Position numbers and translations under genes: made by a program. From positions 28,003,265 to 28,067,264 of the forward strand of contig NC_088303.1 of NCBI RefSeq assembly GCF_032854445.1: DNA of 64,000 nt. The letters are read 5' to 3'. The stretch's first letter is position 1, and each line of letters opens with the position of its first letter. Source of the stretch: Liolophura sinensis (lineage: Eukaryota > Mollusca > Polyplacophora > Chitonida > Chitonidae). This document shows, piece by piece, positions 1 through 10,054 of this stretch. A model generated the notes under the pieces. It saw nothing but the letters and a program-made list of their open reading frames with translations. It searched no databases and had not been told where the DNA came from.

Positions 1-650
1 GAATAGCGGTGTCTAATGATTTCCTTTAGAGACTCCGAACGGCAAAACTGGAACAGTAGTGTAGCACACTTTAAATTGTCTCAGGTACACGTGGTGATTT
101 TCCCGCCTTATCTGTAATGTAGGTGTTTAAAACCACATAACGGCCAAGCTCATTAACAGATCTACGTGTTGTCAGGTACTTACCGGTGAACTGCAAAGAT
201 TTTTTGTTTGAAATTCAAATTCAAGAAAACAGTATGTTATGATTGTGTTAGATTCTATTCAGTCATAAATAATTTGATGTTATTATTCAAAATTGTACAT
301 AGTCGCAGTACAGTTACATGTAATAGCTGGGTAAATATTGAGAACTGATTATTACGGCTCACAGTTAGAAAAAGGCATGACAGGCAAAGATGTAATTTAG
401 GAGGCATGGAATGATCTGCATATATATGCTAGTATGTATTAAATTCGCTTTAGATGGCAAATTATGCATTTTATTGGTAGTGCCACATTATTTTTTCAAG
501 TTTTTGTTAATCTTGAAATCTTAGGTAGCCCTAACAGCTAGTGCACCTTATATTTTGGTTTAGTGTTATCTAAATAGTTCAAAATTAATCTGTGTTAATA
601 AAATTAAACAGGCAGTATTGTGCATTTCTTCGATACTTTTGTTAAGAATA
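1..650. other. Unassigned AT-rich DNA
   Basis: No coding pattern, repeat family or RNA gene was recognised in this stretch. It may be intergenic or intronic. Confidence 0.5.
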
Positions 651-657
651 ACTTGCG

Positions 658-1120
658 ATATGTCAAAGTTTCCATGCAACAGCTGTAAGTTTAGTACTCG
701 GCATTTTGTGTTACACAATTATTTCAGCATGGCTTTCGGTTGTCTTGTGGAATTGATCAATGCAAGAAAACATTTTCAATAATTGATTCCTATACAAAAC
801 ATTAAAAACAAGCACTTTCATTTTTATCAGCTGCACATGTCTACTTGATATGCCATATGTAGACACAGAACATAGGAGAACGATTCAGTAAGTGAGGACA
901 ATGATTTAAACATGGCTTTGGGCAAACCAGAGGTAAACATTGACCATATGAATGCAGAATTAGGGTTTGAATAATTTCAAAGCCATGATTACAAAAGAGA
1001 AATTGACCTTTTTATTCTTATTCTCAGAGAAATCAAGAAACTACCTGTCAGTGCATGTCCAGACATTGTAAAGGAAATTCGAGAACTATTTCAGGCCTGA
1101 AGAAATGAAACTTTTTAAAG
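658..1120 (+). pseudogene. CACTA/Plavaka-like transposon, zinc-finger N-terminal relic
   Basis: A 40-codon frame opens with MSKFPCNSCKFSTRH (658-780). After a one-base shift the sequence continues as a C2H2 finger (LSCGIDQCKKTFSIIDSY, then TKH). Farther on, codons resembling REIKKLPVSACPDIVKEI follow (about 1030-1100). This order (Cys-pair finger, C-x4-C finger, then a helical stretch) is what I remember for the N-terminal part of CACTA/Plavaka-like transposases, and it mirrors the copy at 25.35 kb. It is broken by frameshifts and stops, so no product is expected. The family assignment is by memory of related predicted proteins. Confidence 0.45.
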
Positions 1121-1444
1121 ACTTCATTCAGTCCTGAACAGAAATCACAAAAAGAAGAGACGAAAACACAAAAAATTTTACATAAAGTCATCTTTTAAAA
1201 AAAATACTTTGTGGGGCATAACCCAGCGCTATCAAAAAAGAGTGGGGTAGGTCGGTATGAAAATCTTTTTTTCTTTATTCTGGCTAATAAAAAAGAGGGA
1301 TTTTAAAGAATTTGTCATTGAGTGAAAAATAAGAAACTTGGCCGGGTTATCGTAAAATGAACATATTTTTATTGATGGCCAAAGCTTTGAAAGAAAGGCT
1401 TTATAATGTACAAGAAGTTTTCTTTAAATTTAGTCTTAAATAGT

Positions 1445-1556
1445 TTGGTCTCGCTGCCTCAGAGGGTTAAAGTGCTGACTCGCTCTGACTATCTCCTCGT
1501 CGTATGCCTGAAAAATTGTTGAGCACGACGTTAAACCCCAAGCACTCGCTCACTCT
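1445..1556 (+). repeat. SINE fragment, tail type CGTTAAACCCCAAGCAC
   Basis: A tRNA-like leader (GGTCTCGCTGCCTCAGAGGG) runs into a tail around CGTCGTATGCCTGAAAAATT and GAGCACGACGTTAAACCCCA, a recurrent mollusc SINE tail. The same tail occurs inverted near 18.95-19.01 kb, which supports a dispersed family. Confidence 0.5.
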
Positions 1557-1726
1557 AACTATCAGGCCTTTCAAGTTGGCCAGTGATCTCCTAAGTTCGA
1601 ATCCAGTTCTTGCTGTTGGGTTTGTGCTGTTACACTGGTCTCATCCACCCATAAAACTGATTGCTGTCACACGAGTGAAAAACACTTTAAGCAGGGCATT
1701 AAACACCAATCAATGAATCAATCATA
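1557..1726 (+). repeat. tRNA-derived SINE, second family
   Basis: A B-box-like GTTCGAATCCAG sits at about 1595-1606. The end carries CATTAAACACCAATCAATGA, the V-SINE-type tail shared with other copies here. It directly follows the previous SINE fragment. The short open frame inside it has no coding character. Confidence 0.5.
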
Positions 1727-2409
1727 AATATTCATAAATCAGTACTTAAATGTATTTCAAGTTCTAATGTATAAATCTGTTGGTCAGACATAACAAATTA
1801 ATGTTCAAACATTGGTGATATATTTTTGTCAACGAGCAGGAAAAAAAATCATTTTAGACAAAGTTAATGGAGACTGGTTGGTTACGGTTGTCTGCTTGTC
1901 TTGCCAAGTGTCTTTCAGGACTGCCTGCCAGATATCCTGTGTGAGGAAAGATCCGTAAGTTTACACGTTACAATTATTTGTATGAGTCTGTTGGTGAAAA
2001 TCGCCAGAGGCCTACTATAGAGCCATGAAAAAAAGGTGGAGAAATTTCCGAAAGTAGTTCACCCAAGTACTCAGTGTCAGTGCGTTTAACGAAATAGACC
2101 ATGTGTTATGGTCAAATATTAGCTTCCTTTCGTGATATTTTTATTCATTAATCCAAAATTTTTCACCAACTTGCCCAGCCTGTCAAGAGCATGATGAAAC
2201 CATAGAGCACTATTTGCTACAATGTATTAAACACAGTAAAGAACGAAGACGATTGGCAGAATGCCTGCAAATCTACAAATGTGAACTTGACCTTCAGACT
2301 ATCCTTAACCCCAAACCACACCTGAGAGCACAAATATTCTCCTTACTAAAAGAATACATCAAATCGACGGGTTACGAAAGCCGAATCTGATAAAACACAA
2401 TTGACCAAC

Positions 2410-2439
2410 AACGGCGATACCTTGATTCTGAGGGCCGTT
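2410..2439 (+). promoter_or_regulatory. LINE 3' UTR hairpin, copy 1
   Basis: Stem AACGGC/GCCGTT encloses GATACCTTGATTCTGAGG. An inner CCT/AGG pairing leaves GATA unpaired on the 5' side. Probably an RNA element of the LINE transcript, by inference. Confidence 0.45.
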
Positions 2440-2501
2440 TCTGCTCTAGTCAACAATACGTCACGGTGCATTCTCCGTAATTACCAAACACATATACTAA
2501 C

Positions 2502-2531
2502 AACGGCGATACCTTGATTTTGAGGGCCGTT
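2502..2531 (+). promoter_or_regulatory. LINE 3' UTR hairpin, copy 2
   Basis: Same 30-nt hairpin as at 2410, stem AACGGC/GCCGTT, with one loop change (TTTTGAGG in place of TTCTGAGG). Confidence 0.45.
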
Positions 2532-2579
2532 TATTCCACAGATATACATAATTCCTCCCTACAACTTTATCCCCAACTA

Positions 2580-2611
2580 TATCGGCGATACCTTGATCTT
2601 GAGGGCCGATA
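2580..2611 (+). promoter_or_regulatory. LINE 3' UTR hairpin, copy 3, with changed stem pairs
   Basis: Stem TATCGGC/GCCGATA replaces AACGGC/GCCGTT of copies 1 and 2 while the loop side (GATACCTTGAT, then GAGG) is kept. Both arms changed together, so pairing is preserved. Confidence 0.45.
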
Positions 2612-2976
2612 AAACGTGCATGAAACCAATCTGCAAAAACATAGCACACGAAAACAATGTAACCACAAAAGTTGATAACTGTAGTAATTAATAATATTTC
2701 TCCATTAACTAATCTGCCCTCTTATTTGTTGTTATTTATCTATTCTTATTAGTTGATATTTATTTTCTATTTATTTACAAATGTGTATATATCATACGAG
2801 GGCAGACCCTCTATCAATTTCTGATTGGTAGGTATACCACCAATTTGCTCCTAAATATCTGTTTTATCAAATATCTTCTTGTTTAAGATATACATTATGT
2901 CATAAACAAAACCCCTTCGCAAATCAAAAATACAACTATCTTGTATATTTGTTTTCTCTATTTGTTTTCACAGGGG

Positions 2977-3005
<29 letters not shown>

Positions 3006-3007
<2 letters not shown>

Positions 3008-3572
3008 GAAAATCTTTATTATCGGCAGCAATTACGTTCATAGACTGGAGAATAGTATCCTTCGAAATTCGATCCCAAACTCTAGAATCGACTTTGGAAC
3101 AGGCCAGGACATTCGGTTTTTTGGCATTGGGGGAGCTAGAGTTGGGACACTTAGATGCTCTGGAAGACTGGAAAGTCTCCTTCAGGAGACAAAACCTGAC
3201 CTAGTTATCCTTCACATTGGGGGAAACGATGCGGACTCTCACAAATCAGCAGCAGCAATTTGCGCTGATATTTTAGACTATGTTGGTGCACTTAAAACGA
3301 AATTCCAAATTCCAAGGATCTACATCAGCCAGCTTCTTTACCGTCAGGTAACTCGGCGAATTTCGGTCCACATTTATAATACAAAAATCCATGAAATTAA
3401 CAAGAAGCTGACAAACAACCAATTGGCCACCTTCTGGAGACACCGGGGACTGATCCGACCACAAAAACAAATTCTAACCAACGACGGAGTGCACCTAAAC
3501 ACTCTAGGCCAGGAACTGTTCTACCGGTCTATGAAACGTGCTGTCTGCGCCGCCATGGGAGGCCCAAAATAA
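3006..3572 (+). CDS. SGNH/GDSL-like hydrolase ORF of retroelement type
   Basis: A 188-residue frame read from the ATG at 3006. SGNH-type blocks lie in order: FIIGSN at residues 4-9, PDLVILHIGGND at 64-75 (the GxND block III), and DGVHLNTLG near residue 162 (the DxxH block V). Esterase-like proteins of this shape are carried by some LINEs (CR1-like ORF1) and by some tyrosine-recombinase retroelements (Ngaro/DIRS type). I cannot tell which, because no reverse transcriptase is attached. The A-run of the preceding LINE ends two bases before the ATG, so codons upstream of 3006 that remain open (a lysine run) are a by-product of the A-run. Likely role in the family: esterase/lipase-like accessory function; unproven here. 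Confidence 0.5.
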
Positions 3573-4200
3573 AAATTGGAAATAGAGAAGGAAATCAATT
3601 AAAGAAGAAGACAGGGAAAACAATAAGAAGACCCATGGGACCAAAGAAACTTAACAACCAGGAAACGAAGACCAGAAACATGAAAGACATCATGACAATA
3701 GGACTATCTCTTGCTTCAACTAAGTGGATGAGGCCTGACATCCTTGCTCCTCATCTATACTTGTCGCACCTGTTACAGGCACAGGTTTCCAGTACGCTGG
3801 TTTTTCCTGGACGGCGTCCGGTATAAGTGGCGGGAGCTCCTTAACTCCACGCCACAGAGGAGGAAGCAAGAGAACAAAACTGTTAACCAATAAATAAAAG
3901 CACTACTGTTGTTTTCTCTCTGTGTAAATTTCTGTATAGGCAACTCATTGTAATTTTTTAATGCAGATCTATGTATTTCTAATGTAAAGATAACGTTAAT
4001 CCCTGTAAATAGCTTACTATTTATCCCCTTTCTGTTAAATGACCATGGCAGCATTTGAACCTATAGAATAAGCTGTAACATGCTACCACAAAGAGGTTAA
4101 TCCCACTAATTGACTCATGTACATATGTAAAATAGTATACCAACGCACGGCTGTTATGTAACCAAAATATTCATGTGTTAAAAAAAAAAATAATAAAACA
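3573..4200 (+). other. Trailing region of the SGNH retroelement unit
   Basis: No convincing coding frame follows the SGNH ORF. AATAAATAAA occurs near 3888 and an A-rich run with AATAAAA at about 4180-4198, suggesting a retroelement 3' UTR and tail. A second unit end here would fit the hairpin at 4211. Confidence 0.3.
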
Positions 4201-4210
4201 CTGATTTGAT

Positions 4211-4240
4211 GGGCCACGATATCCGCCAGGAAAGTGGCCC
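4211..4240 (+). promoter_or_regulatory. 30-nt hairpin with 5' GATA bulge
   Basis: Perfect 7-bp stem GGGCCAC/GTGGCCC around GATATCCGCCAGGAAA. TCC/GGA can form an inner stem and GATA is again on the 5' side, as in the three hairpins at 2410-2611. Length is also 30 nt. Confidence 0.4.
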
Positions 4241-4868
4241 TAAAACCAGTAAATAAACGAAAACGTTTTATTCATTGTTTTGCTGGGATTAATATATAAC
4301 GACTATGCAATGACTAAAAATGTTAATTATGTTTGGAGTGGTGCTTTCGTTTTTATCCTTTCAATTTTATCTCGCCAAAGGTTATTGAATGCGCTTGAAT
4401 TTATAAAATCTATAAAATTTAAAACATAAATTTTCAAAATTTTATGTCGAATTTTGGTGATGGTAACGATAAATGTCACATACTGATCGGTACACTCATT
4501 GCCTGTGGTATCGTATGTAGCGTCTCAAACAAAGTGAAAGTAATTCCGACATAATCTGAATGCCAACGTGCTTTCACATGCTTCGGTAAATACATTTCCA
4601 GTTTTAAATGCATTTTAAAAAATTTGTTGTTTTAATAAGCAAGTCCATTCACAATGAAGTCAAATATTCCTTCTTGCTTCTGGGTCCAGCCTACATGCAT
4701 GTAGAAAACGCCCATGTCGAAAACGGTAGGTTGTCTTTACAGCCATTCCATGGCAACCTAAATATCAGTGTTAATTTTTAAACTTGTTGCAGTGACAAGT
4801 CTTTTTTTTTCCCCCGAACACTGTTGCCTATAACTTCAGTATAAGGTTTCAAACAAAATATGTTTTAT

Positions 4869-4898
4869 AATATTGTGTGATCTGGATTACACAATATT
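4869..4898. repeat. Perfect 10-bp inverted repeat
   Basis: AATATTGTGT and ACACAATATT are separated by 10 bases. No terminator or mobile-element context is seen. Confidence 0.35.
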
Positions 4899-4899
4899 G

Positions 4900-7224
4900 C
4901 ACAAGGGACAGCAGCTCGAGGCTGTGGACTAGTACAGTTCTTGTCTAGGCTGCCTTAGCTGGCCAAACTTCCTGTATCATGCATTTTTAAACTTGGCCAT
5001 ACATACGTGTCACGTGGATCCACAAAGTTTTTTAATGATGGCGTTTCAAATTGGTGGTAATCCTCTGGCATTGGGTTTTACTGGTTTGTGGTCTAATCCT
5101 ATGTCGCCCATCAGTTCTTCGACTTAAAAGGCAGCAGGATACATCTTCTACCTCTACGGCATGAAAGTCTGTATGTCATTTGTGGAGAAGGTCATCAGTT
5201 ACCTTACCTTGCCAAAGGTAAGGGCTTTACCACTGTACCGAAATTTCTGGTTTCCTACACTCGTGAAAAAAAAAATGAAGGATGGTCATCATATAAGTGG
5301 AAAATTCTTGAGTATGGTGTTTAACAATCAATCATGGTCTCAAATAGTTGGCTCAGGCTGAAAAACAAATCACCTACGTGAAGAATTTCATGCAAACATT
5401 AATTTGCCTTCCCCCTAGTTATCTCCCCTGCTTTCAGATCTAACCAATCAGTACATAAAAAGATACTATAAAACGATGAGTGCATGGTTTTAAAAAACAC
5501 GAAGGAGGATACGCCAAAAAATGAAGGGGGGGGGATTCATTTGTGATGCATACGTGTATTTTATATTATCATGTATCATTTTATAGTTAACATGTCATTC
5601 TAAACTTAACATATTTTCCCCATATAAATGGATATACATTCATCTATTGATTCTTCAGTGTGTACCGATTTCTGTTATTCTTAGTCTTTTAGTCGTTGTC
5701 ACAATACCTTGTTAGCTGCATTGATTAGATGTCGTGTCTGTTATATGTTTCAGAAGCCAGAGCATGTGAGTTCACCATTGCTGGTATACAGTGGTGACCA
5801 TCTCGGACGTTATGGTGCAGTAGAGTATACGTTATTTTGTAGACAATGAAGCCATTGCTCATCCGTTTCATCTGATCCAAGGATTTGAGTGCTTGTTGGC
5901 AGTTTATTATAGTTTTAATTTGGCATACCCACCAACTGTTTATAATAGTTTAACTTTTGTTCAGAAGATTATTGTTGGAGTAAAGCATGAAACCTCAATG
6001 CCAAGAAAAGTCATTAGCCTTATTACTAAACTTTCCAAGCATGCAAAATAACACAAATGAATTTCAGACATGTCAGCTGCACTCACTGGCCAAGTTTAAA
6101 TAGAATGAAGACACCCTGATATACAAGGCAGGTCTTTATTACTATTCACCTGACGTATTCCAAATTCAGCCCTGCTTATCTGGTTCAATATTCTATGATG
6201 TTGAATATTTAGTACGATTTTCTGAAACATGTTTTATTCTAGTGACATACAATAATTGTAAAACCTTCATTGTTTTGAGTTAGAGTATAGTTGTTAATAC
6301 AGTAGTCGATTTTAAAGCCCTCGTAGCATGTTGTGGGGAAAAATTGCAGGTGTTTTATATTGACTCTCCTGCTTTTTTGAGGACTGACAAGACTAATGTG
6401 TATCATATGAATTTCCAAGAAATAATCTAGTTATTTCCACTCATGTTTAATATCTTGAAATCTTTCTCTTACTTTGTTCGGATTTGAAGCATCATTGTCG
6501 TTTTAATGACATAGTTAATTTTAAAGCCATTGTTTTTTTAAAGTGAAGTAATGACATTTTCGACATTTTCTTCAGCAGCTTTTACCAGGACTGACAACAT
6601 TAATATAAATACAATTTCCAAGTCCTGCTTTATCTAGGTACGTTTAATATTTTGACATTTTTCTCTGAACATATTTGAGAGATCAAGTATGGTTGCAGTT
6701 GACTAGTTCATTTGAAAGCCACTTGGATTTTTAAAGAATAGTGATGAAGTTTTTCAGTTGACTACCACCTTTTCCTGTTTTTTTTTCAAGCACTGACAGT
6801 AAATACTGAAGTATCTAAGAGTATTCATTGTGTATGACCTTAAACTCCAGAGCATGTGTTATCGTGGTAATCTTAAACATTTTTTAACTCTTACTGGAAA
6901 TACATGTGGCTGGAAGTTAAAAATAGCTTTTTTTCTCTTGCTTTTGATGAATATAAGATCACTAAAATGAAACCCAACAGTGGAAACCATACTGTTTATT
7001 AGCAAATGAAACAAGAGTTATGAAATTGGCAACAATAGGGTTATATATTTGGTTCAGTGTGTTGAATGGTTTGGGTATTTGCGATGACAAAAACAGTACC
7101 TGTTCCCATTATTCTTGTTGCCTTTGGTAGCTGTAAGTGCATGAAGATATTGTTTCATGTAGTATTGAATGAAATTCACAGGAGACAAAGATCTTTCAAC
7201 AATATGTCATGTCACAAGTGGAAA
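4900..7224. other. Unassigned DNA with one SINE fragment
   Basis: Apart from the SINE-tail fragment near 5.2 kb I see no gene. Codon patterns are random and frames are short. A short G-run lies near 5527. Confidence 0.45.
5165..5335 (+). repeat. V-SINE tail fragment
   Basis: Carries TTGCCAAAGGTAAGGGCTTT and ends in ATTCTTGAGTATGGTGTTTA, the diverged SINE tail seen elsewhere in the window. The head is not recognisable. Confidence 0.45.
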
Positions 7225-7352
7225 AGTATAGTATAACGTGCCAGTGTAACTAGGTTAGAGGTTTACCCTGGGCACTCCGGTTTTCCCCACCCATAAAATA
7301 ATGTCTGTTATCGTAAGAGTAAAATATTCTTGAGTAGGTGTTAAACAACAGT
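7225..7352 (+). repeat. V-SINE tail fragment
   Basis: GGTTTACCCTGGGCACTCCG leads to AAATATTCTTGAGTAGGTGT and a TTAAACAACAG end. The head is missing. Confidence 0.5.
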
Positions 7353-7380
7353 CCTTTTAAAAAATACAGTGCAATGCCCA

Positions 7381-7578
7381 GTTTGCCCTAGTGACTCACT
7401 GTACTAATCTGGTGACTCATCAAGTGAGTCACTATAAAACTAGGTCAACAATTGTGACCAACTGGGTTGGTCACTTGACTCAGCAGCTTAGTCAAACTAG
7501 GGATATACCAAAAACAAACTAGGGACATACCAAAGACTCACCAAAATGAGTCACTTGACTCATATATTTTTCTGAGTG
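7381..7578 (+). repeat. Word-rich repeat built on TGACTCA/TGAGTCA
   Basis: About 200 bases hold at least six copies of GTGACTCA or its complement (for example GTGACTCACT, GGTGACTCATC, AGTGAGTCACT, ATGAGTCACTTGACTCAT), irregularly spaced, plus GGTCAACAATTGTGACC. It ends in TTTTTCTGAGTG. A related block lies at 33.47 kb. Confidence 0.5.
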
Positions 7579-7826
7579 TAGGGTGCCGAGGTGGTTAGCA
7601 CACCAGCTGGGTGGAATGACGCAGGTGCCTCTCACCAATGTGGTTGCTGTGGGTTCAACTCCTGCTGGCTTACTCGCCGGCTATATGTGGGAAGGTCTGT
7701 CATTAACCTGTGGATGGTTGTGGGTTTCCCCCTGTCGTGGATTTTCTCCCACCATAATGCTGGCCGCGGTCGTACAAGTGAAAATATTCTCGAGTACAAA
7801 ACACCAATCAAATAAATAAATGAAAT
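7579..7826 (+). repeat. Near-complete tRNA-derived V-SINE (RUDI-like)
   Basis: A tRNA-like head has an A-box-like TGGTTAGCACACC and a B-box-like GGGTTCAACTCC. A conserved body (CCACCATAATGCTGGCCGC) and tail (ACAAGTGAAAATATTCTCGA, then ACACCAATCAAATAAATAAA) follow. The short frames inside it are not genes. The name RUDI is from memory of mollusc V-SINEs. Confidence 0.7.
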
Positions 7827-8611
7827 AAATATGTAATTTATATCTTGAACATCATGCTTTTGTCGACATTACATATGCGGACAGGACATCCAGGAAACTA
7901 TACGTCCAGAAGTTCTGTCAGGGACCACTTTCACAAAACTTCGCAGGTCAGTTTTTCGTAATTTTCATATTTTTATTAATTTGACAGCCGACTTAACTTT
8001 ATAAATATGATGGCGGTCAGTTTTATGGGCGACGGGGTAAACCACGAACCTTTGGACAGTTACTGATGATCTTTCACACACCTGATGCAGAAATGCACCA
8101 TGCGTAGTGCGACACAAGAGCACGATCTTCAACGAGAATGTGATCATCACCAAAGTGCCACAAGCAGTGAGAGCGGGAAATCGCCAAATTTAATGTCCAT
8201 ATGTGAAGATATAAACAAAATGTTCGGTGAAGGAAAGGAATGAAAGCGTTTTGGAAAAATTTTAATATAACATCAACATAGGACGTTACACTTAAGCACC
8301 AAACAAACAATGTAACTCAACCATACAGTTCCGACTGCTGACATATTAACCACGCGTCTAGAAGACAAAGGTGTGCAAGTATCTTAGATACGTATACAAA
8401 AAGAGCTCTGTGAATGATCTCGTATACAATGTCCCAAACAACATTATGACCACTCCACTTAATTGCAAATATACGGTACAGTCACACATGCAAACGTTTC
8501 CATTTTAATGAAGCTTGATCATTGAGCAATGACAGCAATTGACTTACACTGTCTTACAATAGAAAATGAAAAAGAGCAAAACAAAAACAAAACAACAACA
8601 AAAACAAACAG

Positions 8612-8862
8612 CAACCTGTTTTGACAACAGAGTGTTGTTTGAGTGACGCTAGAATGTGTTCTGCTATTATAAGATAATACTTTCAAATTCTTGTATTCAA
8701 CGCGATGTCCTGTTAGTATAATACAATCTTCATGTTAAATTAATAGAATATGTATGCTATTTTTAACAGAATAATCTGTGGACATATAAAAACCAATTCT
8801 AGCGTGACTCAAGACAACAGAATTTCTCTTAATTTTAACAGATTATTTCTGTTTGAAAGTAC
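8612..8862 (+). repeat. Word-rich repeat built on AACAGA/TCTGTT, copy F
   Basis: Contains AACAGAATAATCTGT, AACAGAATTTCTC and AACAGATTATTTCTGTT. Bases 8704-8779 align with 19660-19733 (shared CATGTTAAATTAATA and TTAACAGAATAATCTG), so the two blocks are copies of one dispersed element. Confidence 0.5.
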
Positions 8863-10054
8863 AGGAGCCGCTCACGCAAAAAGCTTCCAAAATTGGCAAT
8901 ATTGACGGGTACTTCTCTACTTGGCGTCTTGTATAGGCCAAGAACTGGATGGTCTCTTGTTAGTGTAGAACGACATGGGATCGTGCAGCACGATACACAT
9001 AAATATATGATATATATTGGATCCTGTTTGCTACCAGAAACACGCCATGCATCACGGAAGGACTAAAATGGTCAGCAGAGCGAAAATGGTAGCTTATACT
9101 AAACAAATACTGCTCATATTGGTAATGATCCCGAACAGTTAATCACAACATGTATATTTTATGTATATCTATAAACGACTCGCAGTATTTTTATAGGTAT
9201 TAACTATAGGTCGGCCGTAACATGTCCTGTATAGCTGACTCTTCCAGCACCTGTTGAAGACAGAACAAGCCTGGAACTAGAATATTCGATTCATCCGCAA
9301 TGGAACAAAGAAAGACACAATCCGTATGATTTAAATCCTCATGACATCCCTTATAATATCTATATTCAGATCTGTAACTTCCTTATTTCACTGAACTATG
9401 CCGGTTACAGGATACACTAAAGGTATGATTTTATTCCTTGATATGCAGTTTAGGATGTATCCTAACATGTACGGTACAAACAAGTACAAACAAGCTTTTC
9501 AGCTTTCTTCTTCGTGTGTAAAAATGGATTTAAGCTATAGTTTTCCTTAGTTTTCCTGCAAACAACTTTGCAGCTGGGAGAAAATCCCATGCAGTTTTTT
9601 GGCATCAAGTTAGTTGCGGGTCGCTAGTCAGTTCATTTGTGACGTCATTTCCGAAAATTTCCGACCACTGGCGGAAAACAAGCACAAAATAAAGGGATCG
9701 TATTAACAGATACAAAACAAGACTCAAATATGGCAAAAACAAATTTCACCCATTTTCAACTTGACTTTCATTTCCCTTGAAACCTTCATTGTTGTTTCAG
9801 TGTTCCTTTTCACGTATCTTGTAACCATCTCATGCACATCGCATGTAATGGCAAAGTTCTATAACTGACGCTGTAAGTGGACAGTGCAGGATACGTGTCA
9901 AACATTTGCTCATACATTCACATAAATATACAGGGCTGTATAGGTATGGCTTTGCAGGATTCGCATAAATTCAAACTGAAATACAGATCACAACGATGAA
10001 CACGCATGCGCGATACACCTTATATTAGTTTAAGTACGTATATATAGCTTTAAC
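8863..10054. other. DNA downstream of the alpha-kinase gene
   Basis: No gene is seen. On the minus strand an AATAAA occurs near 9429-9434, about 620 bases past the alpha-kinase stop, and could end its 3' UTR. Confidence 0.35.

Larger units (their letters stand above)
2110..3003 (+). mobile_element. 5'-truncated LINE: ORF2 C-terminus, 3' UTR and poly(A)
   Basis: From 2157 to the TGA at 2388-2390 an open frame ends in a zinc-knuckle motif, CPACQEHDETIEHYLLQC, followed by a basic helical tail (KHSKERRRLAECL). This is the usual C-terminus of LINE ORF2 proteins in Jockey/CR1/RTE-like clades. Reverse transcriptase and endonuclease parts are absent, so the copy is 5' truncated, as expected after target-primed reverse transcription. 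The 3' UTR (2391-2976) holds three copies of a 30-nt hairpin and ends in a 27-base A-run (2977-3003). The clade cannot be set without the catalytic domain. Confidence 0.6.

Noticed and set aside
2949-3005. N-terminal extension of the SGNH ORF with a lysine run
   Set aside because: It is the LINE A-run read as AAA codons; the ATG at 3006 fits the domain start.
7583-7819. Two overlapping 74-78-codon frames
   Set aside because: Both lie within the V-SINE and follow its conserved nucleotide sequence, not protein conservation.
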